This document shows positions 1-5,561 of a DNA stretch of 5,687 nt, piece after piece (the first letter of the stretch is position 1; every line of letters starts with the position of its first letter). Source of the stretch: an uncultured Oscillospiraceae bacterium. Lineage in GTDB: Bacteria; Bacillota_A; Clostridia; Oscillospirales; Oscillospiraceae. The notes below the pieces were generated by a model. That model saw nothing but the letters and a program-made list of their open reading frames with translations. It was not told the DNA's origin and ran no database searches. Location of the stretch: positions 1-5,687 of the forward strand of contig CALXGD010000083.1 in assembly GCA_944387745.1 (NCBI GenBank), given 5' to 3'. A program made the translations under genes and the position numbers.

Positions 1-1008
1 GACGCCGAGGTGGTGCCCAACCTGATGATCGGCTTCGGCATCGACCAGGTCCAGGCGGAGTACGTGGCGGACATCCGCCTGCGGAACATCAACAAGGAGT
101 ATATCCTCAAGCGCACCCAGGAGGTGGACGCCCTGGAGGGGGAGATCGCCGACCTGGAGGCCACCGTCAACGACCCCAAGCGCATCCGGAAGCTCATTGT
201 AGAGGAGCTCACCCAGGTAAAAAAGAAGTACGCCATCCCCCGGAGGACAGATATCCTCTACGACTATTCAGAGGATGGGGAGCAGGGGGAGGAGCGGGAG
301 ATCCCCGACTATCCGGTATACATGTTCCTGTCTAAAGAGGGGTATTTTAAGAAAATCACCCCCCAGTCCCTGCGCATGGCCAGCGACCAGAAGTACAAGG
401 AGGGGGACGGCCCCTTCCTCAGCTGGGAGGGGACCAACCGGGACGAGCTGCTGGTGTTTACCGATAAGCAGCAGTGCTATAAGACCTGGATCTCTGATTT
501 CGACGACGCCAAGGCCAGTGTGCTGGGGGACTATCTGCCCACCAAGCTGGCCATGGACCCGGAGGAGCGGGTGGTGTGGGCCTGCGTCCCCGGGGACTAC
601 TCCGGACAGCTGCTCTTTGTCTTTGCCAACGGCAAGGTGGCCCGGGTGCTTCTCTCCGCCTATCAGACCCAGACTCGGCGGAGAAAGCTCACCGGGGCCT
701 ACTCGGACAAGGCGCCCCTGGTGAATGTGTTCCTTCTCCGGGAGGAGTGCGAGCTCGCCCTGTACTCCAGCGACGGGCGGTGCATGGTGTTCCACACGGC
801 GCTCCTGTCCCCCAAGACCACCCGCACCACCCAGGGAGTCAACGTGATGACCCTGAAGGCTCGGCGGACGGTGGAGCGGGCCCTGTCCCTGGAGGAGAGC
901 GCCATTGTCAATGCGGCCCGCTACCGGGCCCGCTCCCTGCCTGTGGCCGGCGCCATCCTGAAGGAGGAGGACCGGGGGGAGCAGCAGATGTCCCTGCTGG
1001 AGGAGTAA
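1..1008 (+). CDS. parC: DNA topoisomerase IV (or gyrase-like) subunit A, C-terminal part
   Basis: This is the 3' part of a type IIA topoisomerase subunit A gene, open at the left edge, with 335 residues visible. The subunit carries the DNA breakage-reunion activity; ParC works with ParE to unlink daughter chromosomes. The catalytic tyrosine would lie upstream and is not visible. Visible residues 1-87 are the end of the breakage-reunion domain: an IQAEYV.DIRLR-like stretch (QVQAEYVADIRLRNI, 16-30), a charged coiled-coil helix (about 36-76) and the KKYAIPRRTDI exit motif (75-85). Residues about 104-315 form the beta-pinwheel DNA-wrapping domain. A canonical GyrA box (QRRGGKG) is absent; at 223-235 there is TQTRRRKLTGAYS instead, as in clostridial ParC-like paralogues. 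This favours ParC over GyrA, but a second gyrA-type gene is not excluded. The tail (322-335) is acidic. It ends 36 bases before the YitT gene and is probably co-transcribed with it. Confidence 0.88.
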   Translation, partial: DAEVVPNLMIGFGIDQVQAEYVADIRLRNINKEYILKRTQEVDALEGEIADLEATVNDPKRIRKLIVEELTQVKKKYAIPRRTDILYDYSEDGEQGEEREIPDYPVYMFLSKEGYFKKITPQSLRMASDQKYKEGDGPFLSWEGTNRDELLVFTDKQQCYKTWISDFDDAKASVLGDYLPTKLAMDPEERVVWACVPGDYSGQLLFVFANGKVARVLLSAYQTQTRRRKLTGAYSDKAPLVNVFLLREECELALYSSDGRCMVFHTALLSPKTTRTTQGVNVMTLKARRTVERALSLEESAIVNAARYRARSLPVAGAILKEEDRGEQQMSLLEE

Positions 1009-1044
1009 ATCAGCCTGACGGGGCGTGCGGAAAGGGAGAAGCCT

Positions 1045-1917
1045 ATGAAGAAAATGAACGGGAGGCAGGCCCTCTGCTCCTGCCTGTGGATTACAGCGGG
1101 CTCTGTGCTGTATGCAGTGGCCTTCGACTGGTTCTATACCCCGAATCTCATCGGCTTCGGCGGGATCACCGGCGTGGGACAGGTGGTCAACGCCTTCGTC
1201 CCGGCAGTTCCCATCGGCATGTTTGTTCTAGTGCTCAACATCCCCCTGTTTCTGCTGGGGTGGCGGCTCATTGGGGGCCGGCTGCTGATCACGTCCCTTT
1301 ACGCCATGGTCCTGTCCTCGGCGGCGGTAGATGGACTGACTCTATTCTGGGAGTTTGCACCCATGGACCAGATGCTGGCCTCGGTGTGCGGCGGCGCCCT
1401 GATGGGGCTGGCTCTGGGGATCATCTTCTCCAAGGGGGCCACCACCGGCGGCACAGATCTGATCGCCCGCCTGGTGAAGCTGAGGCTGCCCTGGGTATCC
1501 ATGGGAAAGCTGCTGCTGGTCATTGACCTGGCAGTGATCCTTCTGGTGGCCGCGGCCTTTGGGGCGATCACCACCGCTCTCTACGGCGTCATCGCCCAGG
1601 TGGTGTCCGCCTATGTTACCGACCTGGTGCTCTACGGCCTGGACACGGCGAAGGTGGCCTATATCATCAGCGACCGGGCCCGGGACATCTCCGACGCCGT
1701 TGTGGTGGATATGGACCGGGGCGTCACCGTGCTGCCCGCCAAGGGAGCCTACTCCGGGGACGACAAGTGGGTGCTCATGTGCGCCTTTAAGCAGAAGGAG
1801 ATCGTGGAGCTGAAGGAGCTGGTCTTTGAGATGGACCCCAGGGCGTTCATCATTGTGTGCGACGCCCATGAGGTGACAGGCAACGGCTTCAGGACCTACC
1901 GGCGGAACGACATCTGA
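1045..1917 (+). CDS. YitT family integral membrane protein (DUF161 + DUF2179)
   Basis: This 290-residue protein is a member of the YitT family, polytopic membrane proteins of largely unknown function and often called putative transporters. Hydrophobic segments lie at about 12-30, 56-76, 79-98, 111-129, 155-173 and possibly 179-198. The family signatures are visible: GGITG at 39-43 after the first segment and the GATTGGTDLIARL stretch at 131-143. A soluble C-terminal DUF2179 domain follows at about 222-285, with RGVTVLPAKGAYSG (225-238) and the family-typical IIVCDAHEVTGNGF ending (269-282). Length is normal for the family. The ATG at 1045 was chosen because AGGGAG (1033-1038) sits 6 bases upstream; an in-frame ATG at 1054 is less well placed. 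It lies 36 bases after the topoisomerase gene and 52 before the lipoprotein gene. The family call is firm; the substrate cannot be deduced. Confidence 0.92.
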   Translation: MKKMNGRQALCSCLWITAGSVLYAVAFDWFYTPNLIGFGGITGVGQVVNAFVPAVPIGMFVLVLNIPLFLLGWRLIGGRLLITSLYAMVLSSAAVDGLTLFWEFAPMDQMLASVCGGALMGLALGIIFSKGATTGGTDLIARLVKLRLPWVSMGKLLLVIDLAVILLVAAAFGAITTALYGVIAQVVSAYVTDLVLYGLDTAKVAYIISDRARDISDAVVVDMDRGVTVLPAKGAYSGDDKWVLMCAFKQKEIVELKELVFEMDPRAFIIVCDAHEVTGNGFRTYRRNDI

Positions 1918-1954
1918 ACGCTCTGCGGCGAAAAGCGGGCCGGACTGCCCGGAA

Positions 1955-1961
1955 AAGGAGG
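1955..1961 (+). promoter_or_regulatory. Ribosome binding site of the lipoprotein gene, preceded by a GC hairpin
   Basis: AAGGAGG lies 8 bases before the ATG at 1970 and fixes that start. Three bases upstream is a small inverted repeat, CGGGC (1936-1940) and GCCCG (1947-1951), with a 6-base loop. It has no T-tract, so it does not look like a terminator. Confidence 0.75.
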
Positions 1962-1969
1962 ACCCTGCC

Positions 1970-3070
1970 ATGAGACTATGGCTCTGCGCTGCTCTGGCGG
2001 CGGCGCTGCTGCTGACCAGCGGATGCTCTGCAATTTTGAATCGGGACTATACCTCGGTGACGCCCCACAGCGCCACCCCGGCATCTGATGCGGGGAGCAA
2101 TACCCTCCGGGTGAACAGTTATCAGGAGCTGGTCAACGCCCTGGTCTACCTGATCGGCCGGGGGGCAGAGAGCGGGGCGATCCGGTTTGATGGGGATCAG
2201 AGCGACGAGACGGAGATCCAGCAGATGCTGGACACAGCCTGCCTGGAGGTAGTCCAGGAGGACCCTCTGGGGGCCTATGCGGTGGAGTACATCAAATACA
2301 GCGTCACCCCCATCGTGGGCAGCTACGAGGCAGATGTGCAGATCACCTACCGCCGCACCCGGGAGCAGGTGGCCGCCATTGTGGATGCCACCGGTACTGC
2401 GGCCATCCGCAGCGAGCTCAGCGACGCCCTGGCGGAGTTTGCCACAGAGGTGGTGCTGCGCATCAGCTATTTTGAAGAGGACAGCGAGTACATCCGCCAG
2501 CTGATGCGGGAGGCGTTTTTGACCAATTCGGCCTCGGCACTGGACTTTCCAGAGGCGGAGATCACCATGTATCCGGAGACGGGGCAGCGGCGGATTGTGG
2601 AGGTGGAGCTCACCTACCACCAGTCCCGACAGACCCTGGAGAGCCGGCGCAACTCCCTGATTCGGGAGGCGGACCGCCAGCTCACACAGGCTGAGGGACT
2701 GGCGGGGGAGCAGCAGCTCTCCCGCCTGATATTCCTGGTGCGGGACGCCTGCTCCTATCAGGAGGGAGGGGGCGCGACCGCGTACCACGCTCTGCTGGAG
2801 GGGGAGGCGGACAGCCAAGGAATGGCCCTGGCTCTGGCTCTGCTGTGCCGGCGGTCCCAGCCATCTGTGTCCTGCGTGGTGGTGGACGGGCAGCGGGATG
2901 GGGCTCCCCACCTGTGGAACGTGGTCCAGACGGCCGCCGGGTATCGCCATGTGGACCTGACAGAGACGGGGGTAGCGGTGTTCCGCACCGACCAGGAGAT
3001 GACGGAGGCGGGCTACGTCTGGGACAGCGAGCGGGTGCCGGAGTGTGTCCTGGAGGAGGATGAGCCCTGA
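1970..3070 (+). CDS. Lipoprotein with duplicated N-terminal domain and Ser-substituted transglutaminase-like domain
   Basis: This 366-residue predicted lipoprotein has a signal peptide at 1-18 (R2, hydrophobic core 3-15, lipobox LTSGC) with acylated Cys19, so it should be anchored on the outer face of the membrane. Residues about 51-136 and 147-225 look like two copies of one alpha/beta domain: each has a D.(E/S).(E/Y)I(Q/R)Q helix and then a strand ending EADVQITYRRTREQ or VEVELTYHQSRQT. Residues about 255-335 match the transglutaminase-like (papain-fold) core: DSQGMALALALL (281-292), PHLWNVV (313-319) and YRHVDLT (325-331). These supply the His (H314) and Asp (D329) of the triad, but the nucleophile position carries Ser282 (AGC at 2813-2815) instead of Cys. 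It is therefore probably not an active Cys-type transglutaminase or protease and may bind peptide or be structural. It is last in the topoisomerase-YitT group and followed by a hairpin terminator. The lipoprotein and fold calls are good; the role is unknown. Confidence 0.82.
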   Translation: MRLWLCAALAAALLLTSGCSAILNRDYTSVTPHSATPASDAGSNTLRVNSYQELVNALVYLIGRGAESGAIRFDGDQSDETEIQQMLDTACLEVVQEDPLGAYAVEYIKYSVTPIVGSYEADVQITYRRTREQVAAIVDATGTAAIRSELSDALAEFATEVVLRISYFEEDSEYIRQLMREAFLTNSASALDFPEAEITMYPETGQRRIVEVELTYHQSRQTLESRRNSLIREADRQLTQAEGLAGEQQLSRLIFLVRDACSYQEGGGATAYHALLEGEADSQGMALALALLCRRSQPSVSCVVVDGQRDGAPHLWNVVQTAAGYRHVDLTETGVAVFRTDQEMTEAGYVWDSERVPECVLEEDEP

Positions 3071-3078
3071 CAGACAGC

Positions 3079-3110
3079 AGCCGGGGCGGGATTTTTATCC
3101 CGCCCCGGCT
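3079..3110. terminator. Hairpin terminator between convergent genes
   Basis: A perfect 14-base inverted repeat, AGCCGGGGCGGGAT (3079-3092) and ATCCCGCCCCGGCT (3097-3110), encloses a TTTT loop. The pairing extends a few bases outward (CAGC/GTTG) with one mismatch. It sits 9 bases after the lipoprotein stop and 15 bases past the pfk stop, so it can serve both genes. The only T-run is on the plus-strand side (GAATTTTA, 3114-3121); the minus-strand side has just scattered T residues (GCTGTCTGTC). Termination is probably better for the rightward transcript. Confidence 0.85.
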
Positions 3111-3124
3111 GTTGAATTTTATGT

Positions 3125-4201
3125 CTACCCCACGCTGATGCCCATGCGCCGGGCCACCTCCAGCATCCCGTGTCCCTCCGGGACCAGGCGGCTCTTGCCG
3201 GCGATGTCGTTCAGCTTGTTTTCACCCACGTGGTTATTCTTCATGGCCACAGTGATGCCGTAGTTCTCATCCTCCACCATCTTGGCGGCGTAGGAGCCGA
3301 ACTGAGTGGCCAGCACCCGGTCGTAGGGACAGGGGCTGCCCCCTCGCTGCATGTGGCCGGGGACGCAGATCCGGGTCTCGAAGCCGGTGAGTTCCTCGAT
3401 CTGCTTGGCAATGCGGTTAGTGGCGGTGGTGTAACCCTGTTCCGCCCGCTTGGCGATGCGCTCCTTTTTCTTCATCCGGGCCTCCTGCGCGTCGTACACG
3501 CCCTCGGCCACCGCCAGGATGGAGAAGCGCTTGCCCTGAGCGGCCCGCTTCTCAATGGCTGCGCACACATTCTCAATGGTGTAGGGCAGCTCGGGGATGA
3601 GGATGATGTCCGCCCCACCGGCGATGCCGGCGTACAGGGTGAGCCAGCCGGCCTTGTTGCCCATGAGCTCCACCACCATGCAGCGGCTGTGGCTGCCGGC
3701 GGTGGTGTGGACCCGGTCAATGGCCTCGGTGGCGATCTCCATGGCGGAGTGGAAGCCGAAGGTCACATCGGTGCCGAAGATGTCGTTGTCGATGGTCTTG
3801 GGCAGGCCGATGATATTCAGCCCCTCCTCTGAGAGAAGGTTGGCCGTTTTATGGGTGCCGTTGCCCCCCAAGCACAGCAGGCAGTCCAGCTTCATCTCCT
3901 GATAGTTCTTCTTCATGGCCTCCACCTTGTCGATGCGGTCCTCTCCCACCACCCGCATGAGCTTGAAGGGAGTGCGCTTGGTGCCAAGGATGGTGCCCCC
4001 AACTGTGAGGATGCCGGAGAACTCGCTGGGCTGCATGACCCGCCAGTCCCCGTTGATGAGGCCGAAGTAGCCGTTGGCGATGCCGATGATCTCCACATCT
4101 TCTCCCATGCGCTGATAGAGGGCCTTGGCCACCCCGCGGAGGGTGGCGTTCAGGCCCGGACAGTCGCCGCCGGAGGTCAAAATACCCACTCGTTTTTTCA
4201 T
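3125..4201 (-). CDS. pfkA: 6-phosphofructokinase (Lys-type, PKTIDND subgroup; ATP- or PPi-dependent)
   Basis: This 358-residue cytoplasmic enzyme phosphorylates fructose 6-phosphate to fructose 1,6-bisphosphate, the committing step of glycolysis. Family motifs appear in order: N-terminal GGDCPGLN (11-18), GGTILGTKR (68-76), donor loop GGNGTHKTA (112-120), catalytic PKTIDND (134-140, Asp138 as base), SHSR (170-173), MGNKAGWLT (180-188), PELPY (203-207), AEGVYD (232-237) and the sugar-phosphate loop PGHMQRGGSP (281-290). Classical ATP enzymes have GGDG plus PGTIDND, while PPi enzymes have GGDD plus PKTIDND. Here Gly115 favours ATP, Lys135 is shared with PPi and trypanosomal-type ATP enzymes, and Asn114 replaces the usual Asp. 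The phosphate donor is therefore undecided. The start at 4201 gives the canonical MKKRVGILTSGGD beginning, with AAAGGAGG (4220-4213, minus strand) 11 bases upstream. The gene stands alone, convergent with the lipoprotein gene and divergent from the 4376 gene. Confidence 0.95.
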   Translation of the reverse strand: MKKRVGILTSGGDCPGLNATLRGVAKALYQRMGEDVEIIGIANGYFGLINGDWRVMQPSEFSGILTVGGTILGTKRTPFKLMRVVGEDRIDKVEAMKKNYQEMKLDCLLCLGGNGTHKTANLLSEEGLNIIGLPKTIDNDIFGTDVTFGFHSAMEIATEAIDRVHTTAGSHSRCMVVELMGNKAGWLTLYAGIAGGADIILIPELPYTIENVCAAIEKRAAQGKRFSILAVAEGVYDAQEARMKKKERIAKRAEQGYTTATNRIAKQIEELTGFETRICVPGHMQRGGSPCPYDRVLATQFGSYAAKMVEDENYGITVAMKNNHVGENKLNDIAGKSRLVPEGHGMLEVARRMGISVG

Positions 4202-4243
4202 TCAGACCGACGCCTCCTTTGTAAAAATAGGACATTCAGCACA

Positions 4244-4272
4244 AGCGTACGGGTTTCCTTCCCATTTGTCAA
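4244..4272 (-). promoter_or_regulatory. Putative sigma-A-type promoter of pfk
   Basis: On the minus strand, a perfect -35 TTGACA (4272-4267) is followed by a 17-base spacer and TACGCT (4249-4244), which keeps the first, second and last bases of TATAAT. The predicted transcript would start near 4237, about 36 bases before the ATG and upstream of the AAAGGAGG site. The weak -10 makes the call tentative, although spacing and -35 are ideal. Confidence 0.5.
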
Positions 4273-4310
4273 GGGGAGGGGGCGATTTTCTCTCTATTTT
4301 CTGTGGAAGG

Positions 4311-4340
4311 AAATAGAACCAGCTCCGGCGGGCATACACT
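4311..4340 (+). promoter_or_regulatory. Putative sporulation sigma-E promoter for the 4376-5435 genes
   Basis: CATACACT at 4333-4340 matches the known sigma-E -10 consensus (CATACA[AC]T) at every position. About 15 bases upstream, AAATAGA (4311-4317) keeps only the ATA core of the sigma-E -35 (consensus like KMATATT), so the -35 is poor. A start near 4347 would leave a leader of about 29 bases carrying the AGGGGAGG site at 4361-4368. The downstream CotF-like genes make mother-cell control plausible, since coat genes are usually transcribed by sigma-E or sigma-K. This is inference from motif and context only. Confidence 0.4.
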
Positions 4341-4375
4341 GGGAGAGGGAATACCAGCAGAGGGGAGGCTTGGCC

Positions 4376-4939
4376 ATGGGACAGCAGCAGATGGAGGGGG
4401 GAGGCCTCCTGACCTGGTGGGAGGAGGGGACCCAGGTGAGGCTGGAGGTCTCCTATCCCAGGGATGACCGGGGCCTCTACAAGGCCTGGGCACTGGGAGG
4501 GGAGGGAGGCAGCTTTCTGCTGGGCACTTTGGCGCCGGAGCGGGGGGCTCTGCGCCTGGCTCGCAAGGTGAGCCGCCAAAGCCTGTTGCAGGCGGGCTGC
4601 TGGCCTGTCACCGGAGGCCGAGTGCTGCTTGTCTATCCCTTTTCCACTCCGCCCTGCGAAGAGAAGTGGCGGCGGGAGCTCTGTCCGGAGCGCCTCTGCC
4701 GGGACCCGCTGGTCCAGGCGGCGCTGCGGGGGAGGGGGGACCTGTACAGCAGGGAGACTGGGGGCGGCGCTCAGCTCTCCGCTCCCTTTCGCCCGGAGGA
4801 GCCCTTTCCCCTGCCGCTGCTGTTCTGCCTGGCACAGGTGGAGCGGCGTGGGGAGGGACTCTGGCTGGTGTGGGCCTTTGATCGAGGGAAAAATCCCATG
4901 ATTCCGGCGCATAAACCGGGAGAGGGCGGCGAACACTGA
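4376..4939 (+). CDS. Hypothetical protein, possible sporulation gene
   Basis: I do not recognise this 187-residue protein. It has no signal peptide or membrane segment, so it is probably cytoplasmic. It is rich in Gly, Arg, Leu and Trp and looks mostly beta-stranded. Residues about 11-90 contain two or three amphipathic strands, then SFLLGTLAPERGALRLARKVS (46-66, where the loop APERG separates two strands) and a GCWPVTGGRVLL segment (74-85). Residues about 147-177 hold a second conserved-looking block with LLFCLAQVER (148-157) and LWLVWAFDRGKNPMIP (162-177). Four Cys residues (75, 94, 103, 108) do not form a clear metal motif. The reading frame stays open upstream into the pfk antisense strand, but ATG 4376 is preferred because AGGGGAGG (4361-4368) lies 7 bases before it and the upstream part overlaps pfk. 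It is the first gene before two coat-type genes, 40 bases ahead, and downstream of a sigma-E-like element. A sporulation role is inference. Confidence 0.75.
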   Translation: MGQQQMEGGGLLTWWEEGTQVRLEVSYPRDDRGLYKAWALGGEGGSFLLGTLAPERGALRLARKVSRQSLLQAGCWPVTGGRVLLVYPFSTPPCEEKWRRELCPERLCRDPLVQAALRGRGDLYSRETGGGAQLSAPFRPEEPFPLPLLFCLAQVERRGEGLWLVWAFDRGKNPMIPAHKPGEGGEH

Positions 4940-4946
4940 GGGGGCG

Positions 4947-4963
4947 GGCCGGAGGAACCGGCC
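4947..4963 (+). other. GC hairpin beside the first coat gene's ribosome binding site
   Basis: GGCCGG (4947-4952) and CCGGCC (4958-4963) form a perfect 6-base-pair stem with loop AGGAA. It starts 7 bases after the previous stop and ends 2 bases before the AAGGAGG site (4966-4972) that serves ATG 4980. No T-tract follows, so it is not an intrinsic terminator. It could affect mRNA stability or translation, or be chance in GC-rich DNA. Confidence 0.4.
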
Positions 4964-4979
4964 GGAAGGAGGATGCACA

Positions 4980-5165
4980 ATGGCTATTTTGACCACAAAA
5001 GAGCTGCAGGCCCTGTCGGACCAGCTGGAGTTTGAGAAGGTGCTCCACTGTAAATATCTCTCCGCGGTCCAGGACTGCCAGGACAGGGCCCTGCAGGGCA
5101 AGCTCCAGGGGTTGGCGGACCAACACCGGCAGAACTACACCGCTCTGCTGAACTATTTAAAGTAA
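4980..5165 (+). CDS. Small CotF-like spore coat protein (first of a tandem pair)
   Basis: This 61-residue protein is predicted to be all-helical: two amphipathic helices at about 6-33 and 36-60 form a helical hairpin like half of a ferritin-type bundle. The pattern TTKEL..L.DQL..EK.L..KY (5-26), then D..L...L..L...H...Y..LL.YL (35-60), resembles the short coat F-related proteins common in spore-forming Clostridia, which are thought to be laid down in the spore coat. No signal peptide is present, as expected for a protein made in the mother-cell cytoplasm. The start is fixed by AAGGAGG (4966-4972) with a 7-base spacer. It is followed after 12 bases by a second gene of the same general type, so the two are surely co-transcribed. 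The fold class is fairly secure; the coat role is inferred from resemblance and from the neighbour. Confidence 0.75.
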   Translation: MAILTTKELQALSDQLEFEKVLHCKYLSAVQDCQDRALQGKLQGLADQHRQNYTALLNYLK

Positions 5166-5177
5166 GGGGGAGGACCT

Positions 5178-5435
5178 ATGACCGATCAGGAGCGGATTGC
5201 AGATTTTTTATGCAGCGAAAAGAAGATGGCAGCCAATTATGACGCCTTCGCTTCAGAGTGCGTCAGTCTCCCCCTGCGGGACGAGTTCCTGCGGCTGCTG
5301 AACCAGAGCCACAAGAGCCAGACAGAGCTGTTCCAGCTGGCCCAGGAGCGGGGATGGTACAGCCCGGAGCAGGCCCGGAGCGACAAAATTGACCAGGCCT
5401 ATACCAAGTATTCCAATCAGCGGCCCGTCCAATGA
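5178..5435 (+). CDS. CotF family spore coat protein
   Basis: This 85-residue protein matches the CotF (Coat_F) domain closely. It begins with D.ERIADFLCSEK.MA.NYDAFASEC (3-28), the family's first helix with its SEK and NY.AF-type residues. The second helix LRDEFLRLLNQSHKSQTELFQLAQERGWY (33-61) carries the typical H..Q.ELF pattern and the GWYSPEQA motif (59-66). In Bacillus, CotF is a small coat component assembled on the outside of the forespore. Compared with the gene just upstream it has an extra C-terminal tail (62-85) rich in polar residues. The stop of the first coat gene and the ATG at 5178 are 12 bases apart, with a GGGGGAGG site at 5166-5173 filling the gap (spacer 4). The symbol is left blank because spore formers carry several CotF-like paralogues. 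Confidence 0.88.
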   Translation: MTDQERIADFLCSEKKMAANYDAFASECVSLPLRDEFLRLLNQSHKSQTELFQLAQERGWYSPEQARSDKIDQAYTKYSNQRPVQ

Positions 5436-5561
5436 CAGGGAGAAACTGCCTGCCAGCAATTCAGCGGCATGGTCCGATCGGGTGCGGCGCACACTAACAG
5501 GCGGATGGAACCTCCAAAAAGTCAGAGATCTGAGCTTGAAACGCTGCGGGAGGAGAGGACA
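5436..5561 (+). other. Intergenic region, no terminator seen
   Basis: These 126 bases between the CotF gene and the next lipoprotein gene contain no hairpin with a T-tract, so transcription may continue. A weak sigma-G-like pair is present: GCATG (5467-5471), 18-base spacer, CACACTA (5490-5496; consensus CATNHTA, one mismatch). No sigma-A promoter is evident. The reading frame of the upstream CotF gene stays open through the whole stretch after its TGA stop. Confidence 0.35.

Noticed and set aside
223..729. Degenerate GyrA box at TQTRRRKLTGAYS as evidence for gyrase
   Set aside because: It lacks the GG core of QRRGG[KR]G and sits in a context seen in clostridial ParC-like proteins, so it argues for ParC rather than a novel gyrase.
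1976..2950. 324-codon open frame on the minus strand inside the lipoprotein gene
   Set aside because: Its Gln, His, Arg and Pro-rich translation has no recognisable motif, and the plus strand has a signal peptide, lipobox and a transglutaminase-like core with a good ribosome site.
3170..3832. Long open frames on the plus strand opposite pfk
   Set aside because: They are shadows of the pfk gene in GC-rich DNA. Their translations are low-complexity (His, Gly, Val, Leu rich) with no recognisable domain, whereas the minus strand encodes every phosphofructokinase motif.
4266..4300. Sigma-A promoter facing right (TTGTCA at 4266-4271)
   Set aside because: The nearest -10-like sequences (GATTTT at 4284, TATTTT at 4295) are 12 and 23 bases away, outside the usual 16-18 range.
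3851..4375. Possible upstream extension of the 187-residue gene
   Set aside because: The frame is open, but the added part is antisense to pfk and biased in composition. ATG 4376 has AGGGGAGG at ideal spacing.
5521..5533. Palindrome TCAGAGATCTGA as a terminator or operator
   Set aside because: A 5-base stem with a 2-base centre and no T-tract is too short to form a terminator, and there is no second copy to suggest an operator.
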